A stretch of 64,000 nucleotides of DNA. Origin: Streptomyces dioscori (lineage in GTDB: Bacteria; Actinomycetota; Actinomycetes; Streptomycetales; Streptomycetaceae). The notes beneath the pieces were generated by a model. The model was not told the DNA's origin. It made no database searches and saw only the letters and a program-made list of their open reading frames with translations. Where the stretch lies: positions 310,001 through 374,000 of the forward strand of contig NZ_KZ679046.1 of the NCBI RefSeq assembly GCF_003024195.1. The letters run 5' to 3'. The position numbers and the translations under genes were made by a program. Numbering within the stretch: the first letter of the stretch is position 1; each line of letters begins with the position of its first letter. Below, piece after piece: positions 8,980-18,096 of this stretch.

Positions 8980-10368
8980 ATGTCCGGCAACACCGTCACG
9001 CAGTCCGTCATGCCTGTCGCCACGCAGGCCGCTACACAGGCCGTCACGCAGGCGGCCGCGCAGTCCGTCACGCAGTTCGTCGTCTCCGGTCCGAACGGGC
9101 CTGCCGGGTCGACGCCGACACAGGCCTCGACACTCGCGCAGAGCCGCGCCGCGCGGGAGCTGGGGTTCAAGCGGGGCGAGTTCGACCTCGCCGTACGGCT
9201 CGGGCGCATCCGCACAGTTCCCGACGAGGGCGGTGGAGGCCATCGCGTCACCCGCGCGGAGATCGACAGGGTGCGGGCCGAGGACGGCTTCCCCGAGGCC
9301 CTGCGGGAACGGGTCAAAGCAGTCGGCACCTCGGAGGGCGCGGCCCTCATGGGCGTCACGACCGCCCGGTTCACGCGCTTCGCGCGCCTGGGTCTTGTCG
9401 TGCCTGTGAAGTTCTATTTGAATCGCTACCGCGCCGTGGTGTGGCTGTATCTGGCCGAGGAGCTGCGGCAGTTCGCCGACGACAAGAAGCACGCGCCGCT
9501 GCTGAACGGCCGTGTGCCCGAGAGCCTGCGTGACCAGCTGAAGACGGGACTGGACCTGCGGGCCCGGAACTGGCGAGGCCGGCACCTCGGGTTCCTGCTT
9601 CGGCAGAACGAGGACCCATGGGCACGAGCCGCGGTCGTGGCCTCGCTGCTCGACCCCGTCCAGGTCGCCGAGATCGTCCCCGATCCGTACGAGCGGGCCT
9701 ACCTGGACCGGTTCCGGCCCGAACAGATCACTCACGGTGCGCCCGACTCGCCCGCCGCCCACACCACGGCCCGGATCGTGACAGCGGCGGATCCGGACGA
9801 GATCAGCTGGCTCCGCGCCGATCTGGCGAACGGGCTGGAGGAGGCGCGCGACCGCCGGGCCGCCCCGCGGCCGACGACGGAGACCGAGACGACGGAGACC
9901 GGGACGACGGAGACCGGGACGACGGAGACCGGGACGCCGGAGACCGGGACGCCGGAGATGGGGCACGACCGGTCGGCGCCTCTCGGAGAACGCCGCACGC
10001 CGTTCGACCACCGGCAGCCCGTCGAGCTGCGAGAGGCCACCGAGCTGCGGCGCCGGACCGAAGCGCGTCGTCCGGCCGGAGTACGACGTCCGGCCGGGCC
10101 GCGACGTCCGGGAGAGCAGCGGGGCCCGGCCGAAGTACGGCTTCATCCGGCCGGAGGGCATCGGGTCCAGGGGCGGCACCCGGCCCGAGCGCTGCTCCCA
10201 GCGGTAGCGCCACATACAGCCGTAGAGCCGCACCCAGCCGTGGCGCCATCACCGGCCGCAGCGCCACACCCGGCCGTAGTACGACGGTCGGCCGAGGTGC
10301 GACCCGTCATCGATGAACCGGGGCGACCCGGGCGCCTCCTAGGTTGGCTGCGGCGCAGAAACCTCTGA
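8980..10368 (+). CDS. DUF6397 family protein with repetitive C-terminus
   Basis: This is a 462-residue protein of the Streptomyces DUF6397 family, function unknown. Residues about 50-270 form the conserved part. It includes helix-turn-helix-like segments (AARELGFKRGEFDLAVRLGRI and GAALMGVTTARFTRFARLGLV) that resemble two MerR-type winged helices, suggesting DNA binding. Beyond about residue 290 the protein is low complexity: TETGT pentad repeats, then Arg/Pro/Ala-rich repeats (RRPAGVRRPAG). The ATG is preceded by GGGGGAGAA. Confidence 0.8.
   Translation: MSGNTVTQSVMPVATQAATQAVTQAAAQSVTQFVVSGPNGPAGSTPTQASTLAQSRAARELGFKRGEFDLAVRLGRIRTVPDEGGGGHRVTRAEIDRVRAEDGFPEALRERVKAVGTSEGAALMGVTTARFTRFARLGLVVPVKFYLNRYRAVVWLYLAEELRQFADDKKHAPLLNGRVPESLRDQLKTGLDLRARNWRGRHLGFLLRQNEDPWARAAVVASLLDPVQVAEIVPDPYERAYLDRFRPEQITHGAPDSPAAHTTARIVTAADPDEISWLRADLANGLEEARDRRAAPRPTTETETTETGTTETGTTETGTPETGTPEMGHDRSAPLGERRTPFDHRQPVELREATELRRRTEARRPAGVRRPAGPRRPGEQRGPAEVRLHPAGGHRVQGRHPARALLPAVAPHTAVEPHPAVAPSPAAAPHPAVVRRSAEVRPVIDEPGRPGRLLGWLRRRNL
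9875..9960 (+). repeat. 15-bp coding microsatellite (TETGT)n
   Basis: This is an in-frame run of ACGGAGACCGGGACG-type 15-bp units, about five copies, the later ones with GCC in place of ACG. It encodes TETGT/PETGT pentads in the DUF6397 protein. Because the unit is a multiple of three, copy changes would keep the frame. Confidence 0.8.
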
Positions 10369-10385
10369 CCCGGCCCGGTGCCCGG

Positions 10386-11258
10386 TCAGTCCTCCAGCTT
10401 GCGGAACAGCCCTTCCTGGACGACGGAAACGAGCAGGCGTCCCTCCTGGTCGTAGATCCGCCCCCGGGCCAGCCCTCGGCCACCCGTCGCGATCGGGGAC
10501 TCCTGGTCGTACAGGAACCACTCGTCGGCGCGGAACGGCCGGTGGAACCACATGGCGTGGTCCAGGGAGGCCATGTCGAAACCGCGCCGGCCCCACAGGG
10601 GTTCCACCGGGATACGGACGGCGTCCAGGAGGGTCATGTCGCTCGCATAGGTGAGCGCGCAGGTGTGGACCAGCGGATCGTCGCCCAGCGGTCCGACGGC
10701 GCGCATCCATACGGCGCTGCGCGGCTCGGCGTTCTCGATCTCCTCCGGTGTCCAGCGCAACCGGTCCGCGTAGCGGATGTCGAAGGGCTGACGCCGGGCC
10801 ATGCGCTCCAGCGTCTCGGGGAGCGCGCCCAGATGTTCCTTGATCTCCTGAGTGACGCTCGGGAGCGACTCGGGGTCCGGGACCTCGCGGGCCGGCGGCA
10901 GCTGGTGCTCGAAGCTCCCTTCCTCAGGCTTGTGAAAGGAGGCGGTCAGATTGAAGATCGTGCGGCCCTGCTGCACGGCGGTGACGCGGCGCGTGGTGAA
11001 CGACCGCCCGTCCCGCACGCGCTCCACCTGGTACACGATGGGCACGCCCGGCCGGCCCGGACGCAGGAAGTACGCGTGCAGTGAGTGCACGGGCCGTTCC
11101 GGGTCCGTGGTGCGGCCGGCGGCCACGAGGGCCTGGCCCGCGACCTGTCCGCCGAAGACCCGCTGCAAGGATTCCTGCGGGCTGGGGCCACGGAAGATGT
11201 TGACCTCGATCTGCTCCAGATCGAGCAGGTCGACGAGTCGTTCCGCTGGGTTCGTCAT
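10386..11258 (-). CDS. tesB: acyl-CoA thioesterase II
   Basis: This 290-residue double-hotdog thioesterase hydrolyses acyl-CoA to free acid and CoA in the cytoplasm. Diagnostic segments include RVFGGQVAGQALVAA, VHSLHAYFLRPG, the aspartate in SLDHAMWFHRPF, the ATGGRGLA region and the C-terminal VVQEGLFR. These correspond to the Asp, Thr/Ser and Gln active-site positions of E. coli TesB. The start at ATG 11258 follows AGGAGAA. It is transcribed with the helicase gene, 19 bases downstream of it. Confidence 0.95.
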   Translation of the reverse strand: MTNPAERLVDLLDLEQIEVNIFRGPSPQESLQRVFGGQVAGQALVAAGRTTDPERPVHSLHAYFLRPGRPGVPIVYQVERVRDGRSFTTRRVTAVQQGRTIFNLTASFHKPEEGSFEHQLPPAREVPDPESLPSVTQEIKEHLGALPETLERMARRQPFDIRYADRLRWTPEEIENAEPRSAVWMRAVGPLGDDPLVHTCALTYASDMTLLDAVRIPVEPLWGRRGFDMASLDHAMWFHRPFRADEWFLYDQESPIATGGRGLARGRIYDQEGRLLVSVVQEGLFRKLED

Positions 11259-11277
11259 GTGTCGCGTTCTCCTGTGC

Positions 11278-13791
11278 TCACAGCTGGCCGACGGCGGTGA
11301 CCTTGACGATGGCACGTCCCTCGGCGTCGGAGGCCACGAGGTCGATCTCCGCACTGATGCCCCAGTCGTGGTCGCCGTTCGGGTCGGCGAACGTCTGCCG
11401 CACCCGCCACAGACCGTTCTCCGGCTGCTCGTCGATGAGCAGGAGCTTGGGACCGCGTGCGTCGGGGCCGGTGCCGAGGTCGTCGTACTCGTCCCAGTAG
11501 TCGTCCATGGCCTCGCCCCAGGCATCGGCGTCCCAGCCCGCCTCGGAGTCGAGCTCTCCGAGCTCGGCGACGTTGTCGAGGGCGGCGAGTTCGACCCGCC
11601 GGAACATGGCGTTGCGGACGAGGACCCGGAAAGCGCGCCCGTTGGCCGTGACCGGCTTGACCTGGTCGGCCTTCTCCTGGGCCTCCTCGGCGGTCATCAC
11701 CTCGGGGTTGGCCAGCTGCTCCCACTCGTCGAGGAGGCTGGAGTCGACCTGACGCACCATCTCGCCGAGCCAGGCGATCAGGTCCTCCAGGTCCTCGGAC
11801 TTCAGGTCGTCCGGGACGGTGTGGTCAAGGGCCTTGTAGGCGCTCGCCAGGTAGCGGAGCACGATGCCCTCGGTGCGGGCGAGCTCGTAGTGGGACACGA
11901 ACTCGGTGAACGTCATGGCCCGTTCGTACATGTCGCGGATGACGGACTTCGGGGAGAGCGGATGGTCGCCCACCCACGGGTGACTCTTGCGGTAGGTGTC
12001 GTACCCGTGGAAGAGCAGCTCCTCCAGCGGTTTGGGGTACGACACGTCCTGGAGCCGCTCCATGCGCTCCTCGTACTCGATGCCTTCCGCCTTCATCGCT
12101 CCCACGGCCTCGCCGCGGGCCTTGTTCTGCTGGGCGGCGAGGATCTGTCGCGGGTCGTCCAGCGTGGACTCCACGACGGACACCATGTCCAGGGCGTACG
12201 AGGGCGATTCCGGGTCCAGGAGGTCGAACGCGGCAAGAGCGAAGGTCGACAACGGCTGGTTGAGGGCGAAGTTCTGCTGCAGGTCGACGGTGAGGCGCAC
12301 GATGCGCCCTTCCGCGTCCGGCGTGTCGAGCTTCTCGACCACTCCGCCGTCGAGGAGGGAGCGGTAGATCGCGATCGCCCGCCTGATGTGCCGCAGTTGC
12401 TGCTTGCGCGGCTCGTGGTTGTCCTCCAGCAGATGACGCATAGCGGCGAAGGCGTTGCCGGGCCGCGCGATCACGGACAGGAGCATCGTGTGAGTGACCC
12501 GGAAGCGCGAGGTCAGCGGCTCGGGATCGGACGAGATCAGTTTTTCGAACGTGCCCTCCGTCCAGCCCACAAAGCCTTCCGGGGCCTTCTTGCGTACCAC
12601 CTTGCGGCGCTTCTTCGGGTCGTCGCCGGCCTTGGCAAGGGCCTTCTCGTTCTCCACGACGTGCTCGGGGGCCTGCGCCACGACGAAGCCCGCCGTGTCG
12701 AAGCCGGCCCGGCCGGCCCGGCCCGCGATCTGGTGGAACTCGCGTGCGCGCAGAGTCCGTACGCGCGTGCCGTCGTACTTCGCCAGAGCGGTGAACAGCA
12801 CGGTGCGGATGGGCACGTTGACGCCGACGCCGAGGGTGTCCGTGCCGCAGATGACCTTCAGAAGACCGGCCTGCGCCAGCTTCTCGACCAGGCGGCGGTA
12901 CTTGGGCAGCATGCCGGCGTGGTGCACACCGATGCCGTGCCGTACGTACCGGGAGAGGTTGCGGCCGAACTTGGTGGTGAAGCGGAAGTTGCCGATCAGC
13001 GCGGCGATCTGGTCCTTCTCCTCGCGCGTGCACATGTTGATGCTCATCAGCGCCTGTGCCCGCTCCACGGCCTGCGCCTGGGTGAAGTGGACGATGTAGA
13101 CGGGCGCCTGCCTCGTCTCCAGAAGCTCGGTGAGCGTCTCGGTGAGCGGAGTCAGCTTGTACTCGTAGGAGAGAGGGACGGGACGCGTCGCCGAACGGAC
13201 CACCGAGGTGGGTCGGCCGGTCCGCCGGGTCAGGTCTTCCTCGAACATGGAGACGTCGCCGAGCGTCGCCGACATCAGGATGAACTGCGCCTGCGGCAGT
13301 TCGAGGATCGGGATCTGCCAGGCCCAGCCGCGGTCGGCCTCGGCGTAGAAGTGGAACTCGTCCATCACGACCTGGCCGACGTCGGCACGCTTGCCGTCGC
13401 GCAGCGCGATCGAGGCGAGGACCTCGGCGGTGCAGCAGATGACCGGGGCGTCGGAGTTCACGGACGCGTCGCCGGTCAGCATGCCGACGTTCTCGGTGCC
13501 GAACATCTTGCACAGCTCGAAGAACTTCTCCGAGACGAGAGCCTTGATCGGCGCGGTGTAGAAGGTGACCTCGTCACGGGCGAGCGCCGCGAAGTGCGCA
13601 CCCGCGGCGATCATGCTCTTGCCGGACCCGGTGGGGGTCGACACGATCACGTTGGCACCCGAGACCACCTCGATCAGCGCCTCCTCCTGGTGGGGATAGA
13701 GCGTGAGACCGCGTTCCCCGGCCCACGACTCGAAGGCTTCGTAGAGAGCGTCGGGATCTGCGGTCTGCGGCAGCTGATCGATAAGGGTCAC
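11278..13791 (-). CDS. Ski2-like DEAD/DEAH-box helicase with DUF3516 C-terminus
   Basis: This is an 837-residue superfamily 2 helicase. Motifs are Walker A STPTGSGKS (about 50), Ia TAPIKALVSEKF, motif II MDEFHFYAE (DEFH variant), motif III SATLGD, then GVHHAGMLPKYRR, CGTDTLGVGVNVP and motif VI QIAGRAGRAGFD. The C-terminal third matches the actinobacterial DUF3516 helicase extension. It probably unwinds RNA, or DNA with RNA, in an ATP-dependent way. The start is GTG at 13791 (VTLIDQLPQTAD); a longer frame extends upstream but is low complexity and overlaps the divergent promoter region. Confidence 0.92.
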   Translation of the reverse strand: MTLIDQLPQTADPDALYEAFESWAGERGLTLYPHQEEALIEVVSGANVIVSTPTGSGKSMIAAGAHFAALARDEVTFYTAPIKALVSEKFFELCKMFGTENVGMLTGDASVNSDAPVICCTAEVLASIALRDGKRADVGQVVMDEFHFYAEADRGWAWQIPILELPQAQFILMSATLGDVSMFEEDLTRRTGRPTSVVRSATRPVPLSYEYKLTPLTETLTELLETRQAPVYIVHFTQAQAVERAQALMSINMCTREEKDQIAALIGNFRFTTKFGRNLSRYVRHGIGVHHAGMLPKYRRLVEKLAQAGLLKVICGTDTLGVGVNVPIRTVLFTALAKYDGTRVRTLRAREFHQIAGRAGRAGFDTAGFVVAQAPEHVVENEKALAKAGDDPKKRRKVVRKKAPEGFVGWTEGTFEKLISSDPEPLTSRFRVTHTMLLSVIARPGNAFAAMRHLLEDNHEPRKQQLRHIRRAIAIYRSLLDGGVVEKLDTPDAEGRIVRLTVDLQQNFALNQPLSTFALAAFDLLDPESPSYALDMVSVVESTLDDPRQILAAQQNKARGEAVGAMKAEGIEYEERMERLQDVSYPKPLEELLFHGYDTYRKSHPWVGDHPLSPKSVIRDMYERAMTFTEFVSHYELARTEGIVLRYLASAYKALDHTVPDDLKSEDLEDLIAWLGEMVRQVDSSLLDEWEQLANPEVMTAEEAQEKADQVKPVTANGRAFRVLVRNAMFRRVELAALDNVAELGELDSEAGWDADAWGEAMDDYWDEYDDLGTGPDARGPKLLLIDEQPENGLWRVRQTFADPNGDHDWGISAEIDLVASDAEGRAIVKVTAVGQL

Positions 13792-13936
13792 ACACCCATC
13801 TTGCCTGTCATCCCACCCGATGAGGGAATCGGATGCGAGGCCGAAGATCACGAACGCTACGCTGTGTCGCCGACCAGGTGTCAGCTCACCGGGGCAACTG
13901 GCAGTCAGTACAAGAGGAATGGGGCGGGGCACGGCC

Positions 13937-14731
13937 ATGATGGGACCAGCACACTCACTGTCGGGGGCGGCGGCCTGGCTGGGCGTCGGGGCGGCGGCAG
14001 CCGCCGCCGGCCACACGATGCCCTGGCCGGTCCTGGTGGCCGGCGCGCTGATCTGCGCGGGTGCCGCGCTCGCCCCGGATCTGGATCACAAGGCCGCCAC
14101 GATCTCGCGGGCTTTCGGACCCGTGTCCCGGGGCCTGTGCGAGATCGTCGACAAGCTCTCGTACGCCGTCTACAAGGCGACGAAGAAGCCCGGCGACCCG
14201 AGCCGTTCCGGCGGCCACCGGACTCTCACGCACACCTGGCTGTGGGCGGTGCTGATCGGCGCGGGAGCGTCGGTCCTCGCGATCACGGGAGGCCGCTGGG
14301 CGGTGCTGGCGCTGCTGGCCGTCCACATGGTGCTCGCCATCGAGGGGCTGCTGTGGCGGGCGACGCGTGGCTCCAGCTCCGACGTCCTGGTCTGGCTGCT
14401 GGCGGCGGCGAGCGCGTGGATCATCGCGGGAGTGCTGGACAAGCCGGGCAACGGAGCCGACTGGCTCTTCACGGAGCCGGGCCAGGAGTACCTGTGGCTC
14501 GGGCTGCCGATCGTCCTGGGGGCACTGGTCCACGACATCGGGGACGCGCTGACGGTGTCGGGCTGCCCGATACTGTGGCCGATCCCGATCGGCCGCAAGC
14601 GCTGGTACCCGATCGGGCCGCCCAAGGTGCTGCGGTTCCGGGCGGGCAGCTGGGTGGAGCTGAAGGTGCTGATGCCGGCGTTCATGCTGCTGGGCGGAGT
14701 GGGGGGCGCGGCCGCGCTCAACTTCATCTGA
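13937..14731 (+). CDS. YdjM/DUF457-like membrane-bound metal-dependent hydrolase
   Basis: This 264-residue polytopic membrane protein has about five to six helices. It carries the family's metal-binding signatures: LAPDLDHKAA (about 46-55), GGHRTLTHTW (about 90-99) and VHDIGDALTVSG (about 204). Members are called LexA-regulated or DUF457 metal-dependent hydrolases; the substrate is unknown. The start at ATG 13937 (MMGPAHSLSG) fits the family N-terminus; an in-frame ATG at 13919 is possible. It is divergent from the helicase. Confidence 0.88.
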   Translation: MMGPAHSLSGAAAWLGVGAAAAAAGHTMPWPVLVAGALICAGAALAPDLDHKAATISRAFGPVSRGLCEIVDKLSYAVYKATKKPGDPSRSGGHRTLTHTWLWAVLIGAGASVLAITGGRWAVLALLAVHMVLAIEGLLWRATRGSSSDVLVWLLAAASAWIIAGVLDKPGNGADWLFTEPGQEYLWLGLPIVLGALVHDIGDALTVSGCPILWPIPIGRKRWYPIGPPKVLRFRAGSWVELKVLMPAFMLLGGVGGAAALNFI

Positions 14732-14850
14732 GGCCGACGCATCCGAATGACCTCGCCACCGGGACGCGGGGCGCGGCTGTCGGACGGGGTACGGCCGGCG
14801 GACGGGGTGCGGCCGTCACCCGGCGCCGTGAGGCACCCGTTCCGGTCGGG

Positions 14851-15132
14851 TCAGGACGATTCGCCCTCGCCCGACGCCTTGTCCTGGCCCGCGCCGCCGT
14901 ACCGCTTCTCGAAGCGGGCGACCCGTCCCTCGGTGTCCACGGTCCTGGCCGTACCCGTGTAGAAGGGGTGGCTCTCCGAGGAGATCTCCACATCCACGAC
15001 GGGGTACGTCCGGCCGTCGTCCCACTCGATGGTCTGGTCACTGGCAGCGGTGGACCGGGTCAGGAAGGCGTATCCGGCGGCGCGGTCGCGGAAGACGACG
15101 GAGTGGTAGTCGGGGTGCGTGTCCTGCTGCAT
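14851..15132 (-). CDS. rpmE2: type B 50S ribosomal protein L31 (zinc-independent)
   Basis: This 93-residue L31 protein carries the typical motifs HPDYHSVVFRD, WDDGRTYPVVDVEISSESHPFYTG and the C-terminal RVARFEKRYGG. It has no CxxC pair, so it is the zinc-free paralogue. In many bacteria this form replaces zinc-binding L31 under zinc starvation and is repressed by Zur. I saw no clear Zur box in the short upstream region. The C-terminal tail (DKASGEGESS) is longer than the minimal family. It follows a DUF5709 gene on the same strand. Confidence 0.95.
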   Translation of the reverse strand: MQQDTHPDYHSVVFRDRAAGYAFLTRSTAASDQTIEWDDGRTYPVVDVEISSESHPFYTGTARTVDTEGRVARFEKRYGGAGQDKASGEGESS

Positions 15133-15187
15133 GAGTGCTCCTTGCGTGGGGGAGAGGTGCGCGGACCGGGCAGCGGGGGAGAGGCGG

Positions 15188-15658
15188 TCAGCCGGACAGG
15201 GAGTCCTCGTCGACGATGTGCATGGCGGCCTCCTCCGCCGAGGCGGCGGCTCCGTCTATGCCCACGTCGGTGGCGATCAGGCCGCTCTCCGAGTCCTCGT
15301 GCGCTCCTTCTCCGGGGGACACGAGACGTCCGGAGCGGAGGGTGCCCACTTCGTTGTCCAGGGGTTCGCCGTCCGAGTCGGGGCAGTCTCCGATGCCGTC
15401 GCCGTCGGGTGCCGCTATGTCCGGGAGCTCTTCGGCGAGGCGTTCGTCGAGGGTTTCGCCGCGGTGACGCCCGGCCGCTGTCACGTCTTTGCGTTCCACC
15501 GCCCAGGGGCGTTCCGGAGGTGACCAGCCGCGGTCCAGAGGGTCGCTCACACCGTCGGTTTCGAGTGTGTCCTCGGCGTCGAGCAGTCCGGCGTCGTCCT
15601 GAACCTCGGATCCGTCGGGCTGGTAGACATCGTCTCCCCAACCGTCGGCGCTGTCCAC
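15188..15658 (-). CDS. DUF5709 family acidic protein
   Basis: This is a 156-residue acidic, probably largely unfolded protein of unknown function. The family signature is DVYQPDGSEVQDDAGLLDAED near the N-terminus, followed by DPLDRGWSPPERPW and a series of acidic blocks. The start is GTG at 15658, decided by a perfect GGAGG five bases upstream. The longer open frame to 15739 is not supported. It sits 55 bases upstream of rpmE2 on the same strand and might be co-transcribed with it. Confidence 0.82.
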   Translation of the reverse strand: MDSADGWGDDVYQPDGSEVQDDAGLLDAEDTLETDGVSDPLDRGWSPPERPWAVERKDVTAAGRHRGETLDERLAEELPDIAAPDGDGIGDCPDSDGEPLDNEVGTLRSGRLVSPGEGAHEDSESGLIATDVGIDGAAASAEEAAMHIVDEDSLSG

Positions 15659-15739
15659 GGGTACCTCCAGGTGGTGCGGGCCGGCCTGCTGTCGCCGACC
15701 TCCACACTTCCACCCACCTGCGACACCGCGCAACGTCAC

Positions 15740-16300
15740 GGAGCCCGACGGGGCGCGTGGGGCCGCTCGGGGAGTGCGGGGGTGGGCCGGTCGCGGGGTG
15801 CGGCGCCGCGACGGACCGGCCCGGTCACGAGCGGGCCTCCCACGAGGCCCGGGCCTGCCGATTCAGGCCCGCCGGACCGCGGCCCGCCCGAGCCCCGCAC
15901 GCCCGGCACGCCCGGCTCCGGCCCGTCGGGGTCCGCCGGTCGGCCAGGCCCGACCGGCACCGACCCGCTGGCCCGGCCGGACCGCCTGGTGGCAGCCTGT
16001 CCACGGCCGGACCACTCGGGGCGACCGACCCGCGGCCGGACCGCCCGTGGGCAGCCGGCCACGGCCGTGTCGCCCGTGGACGGCCCCCCTGGGGCAACCC
16101 GCCCGCGGTCGGTCCGCCCGCGGCCGGACCACTCGGTGGCAGCGTGCCTACTGCCGGACCGCCCGCAGCCGGTCACCTGAGGCAACCCAACCCTGGCTGG
16201 TCCGCCCCCCAGCTGGCCCGCCCCCGGCCGGTCCGCGGCGGGTCTGCGGCCGGTAGGTCCGCGGCCGAATCGCCCCGGCCGACCCGCCCACGCCCGCGCA
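15740..16300. repeat. gene-free stretch of degenerate GC-rich repeats
   Basis: This stretch of about 560 bp between the DUF5709 gene and the ABC exporter has no credible gene. Several frames are open only because the sequence lacks AT. It is built from degenerate, partly overlapping units around the core GGCCGGACCRCYCG, repeated irregularly with CCCGTGGGCAGCC-type spacers; the clearest copies lie at about 16005-16170. Inverted copies could fold into stable structures. Confidence 0.55.
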
Positions 16301-16305
16301 CCCCT

Positions 16306-18096
16306 TCACCCGTGCCAAGACCGCCACAGTGCCGCGTACGCGCCGTCGGCGGTGACCAGTTGATCGTGGCTGCCGAGTTCGCTGATGCGGCCGTTCTCGA
16401 CGACGGCGATGACGTCCGCGTCGTGGGCGGTGTGCAGCCGGTGGGCGATGGCGACCACGGTGCGGCCGTCCAGGACCCGGGCCAGGGAACGTTCCAGGTG
16501 CCGGGCCGCCCGCGGGTCGAGGAGCGAGGTGGCCTCGTCCAGGACCAGCGTGTGCGGGTCCGCGAGCACCAGGCGGGCGAGCGCGATCTGCTGGGCCTGG
16601 GCCGGTGTGAGCGCGACACCGCCCGAGCCGACCTCGGTGTCGAGGCCGTCGTCGAGCGCCCGCGCCCACCCGTCGGCGTCGACCGCGCCGAGGGCGGCCC
16701 ACAGCTCGGCGTCGACGGCACCCGTGCGGGCGAGGAGCAGGTTGTCGCGCAGGGCGCCGACGAACACGTGGTGTTCCTGGTTGACCAGGGCGACGTGGGA
16801 GCGGACCCGTTCCGCGGACATGCGGGACAGTTCGGCGCCGCCCAGGGTGACGTGGCCTGTGCGGGGCGCGTAGATCCCGGCGAGCAGCCTGCCCAGGGTG
16901 GACTTGCCCGCGCCGGACGGGCCGACCAGGGCCAGCCGGGTGCCGGGCGCGACCGCAAGGGAGACCTCGCGCAGCACGTCGACGCCCGCCCGGTAGCCGA
17001 AGTGCACCTCGTCGGCGTGCACGTCACGGCCGTCGGGGGCCAGCGCCCCGTCACCCGCGTCCGGCTCGATCTCGCGGACGCCCACCAGCCGTGCCAGCGA
17101 CACATGGGCCACCTGCAGCTCGTCGTACCAGCGCAGGATCAGACCCACCGGGTCGACGAGCATCTGAGCGATCAGGGCGCCCGTGGTCAGCTGGCCCACG
17201 TCGATCCAGCCCTGGAGGACGAAGTAGCCGCCGATCATGAGGACCGAGCCGAGGACCGTGGTGTGGGTGGCGTTGACGACCGGGAAGAGCACCGACCGCA
17301 GCCAGAGGGTGTACCGCTCCCAGGCCGTCCACTCCTTGACCCGCTGGTCCGACAGCGCGATCCGGCGCTCGCCCAGGCGGTGTGCCTCGACGGTGCGCCC
17401 GGCGTCCACGGTCTCGGCGAGCACGGCGGCCACGGCCGCGTAACCGGCGGCCTCGGAGCGGTAGCCGGACGCGGCGCGCTTGAAGTACCAGCGGCAGCCG
17501 ACCACCAGGATCGGGACGGCGACCAGTACCGCGGGCGCGAGCGGCGGCGCGGTCACGACGAGCCCGCCGAGCAGCAGCGCCACCCACACCACGGCGATGG
17601 CCAGCTGGGGCACGGCCTCGCGCATGGCGTTGGCCAGCCGGTCGATGTCCGTGGTGATGCGGGAGAGCAGATCGCCCGTACCGGCCCGCTCCAGGACGCC
17701 GGGCGGCAGCCCCACGGCCCGTACGAGGAAGTCCTCGCGCAGGTCGGCCAGCATCCGCTCGCCGAGCATGGCCCCGCGCAGTTGCACCTGGTGCACGAAC
17801 ACGGCCTGGACGACCAGGGCGAGGGCGAACAGCGCGGCGGTGCGCTCCAGGTGCAGTTCGCGGGCGGCGGTCGTGCCTTCGGAGACGTGCTGGACCAGGG
17901 AGCCCAGCAGATAGGGGCCCACCATCGAGGAGACGACGGCGACCGTGTTGACGGTGACGAGCACCAGGAAGGTCCGGCGATGCCGTCGGAACAGTTCGGC
18001 CACGTAGGCGCGTACGGTCGTGGGGGCTCCGACGGGCAGGGTCTCCGCGGTCGTCGGGGCCGCCGGATCGTAGGCCGGGGGCGCTACGCCGATCAT
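16306..18096 (-). CDS. heterodimeric ABC exporter, subunit with intact Walker A
   Basis: This is a 596-residue half-transporter, with a six-helix exporter membrane domain (about 30-330) followed by an ATPase domain. The ATPase has Walker A GPSGAGKSTLG, a Q-loop VALVNQEHHVF, Walker B TLVLDEATS, D-loop SLLD and H-loop IAHRLH. The signature is degenerate: VALTPAQAQQIALARL in place of LSGGQ. Its partner at 18093 has the opposite defect. The two genes overlap by ATGA and should form one heterodimer in the membrane. The substrate is unknown; this type often exports drugs or peptides. Confidence 0.93.
   Translation of the reverse strand: MIGVAPPAYDPAAPTTAETLPVGAPTTVRAYVAELFRRHRRTFLVLVTVNTVAVVSSMVGPYLLGSLVQHVSEGTTAARELHLERTAALFALALVVQAVFVHQVQLRGAMLGERMLADLREDFLVRAVGLPPGVLERAGTGDLLSRITTDIDRLANAMREAVPQLAIAVVWVALLLGGLVVTAPPLAPAVLVAVPILVVGCRWYFKRAASGYRSEAAGYAAVAAVLAETVDAGRTVEAHRLGERRIALSDQRVKEWTAWERYTLWLRSVLFPVVNATHTTVLGSVLMIGGYFVLQGWIDVGQLTTGALIAQMLVDPVGLILRWYDELQVAHVSLARLVGVREIEPDAGDGALAPDGRDVHADEVHFGYRAGVDVLREVSLAVAPGTRLALVGPSGAGKSTLGRLLAGIYAPRTGHVTLGGAELSRMSAERVRSHVALVNQEHHVFVGALRDNLLLARTGAVDAELWAALGAVDADGWARALDDGLDTEVGSGGVALTPAQAQQIALARLVLADPHTLVLDEATSLLDPRAARHLERSLARVLDGRTVVAIAHRLHTAHDADVIAVVENGRISELGSHDQLVTADGAYAALWRSWHG

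Noticed and set aside
9875..9960. Regular short repeats resembling a CRISPR array
   Set aside because: The 15-bp units are contiguous, in frame and without spacers. No cas genes are present.
15671..16256. Several open frames in the 15.7-16.3 kb gap
   Set aside because: All are Arg/Pro/Gly low-complexity products of a GC repeat field, with no ribosome binding site or conserved segment.
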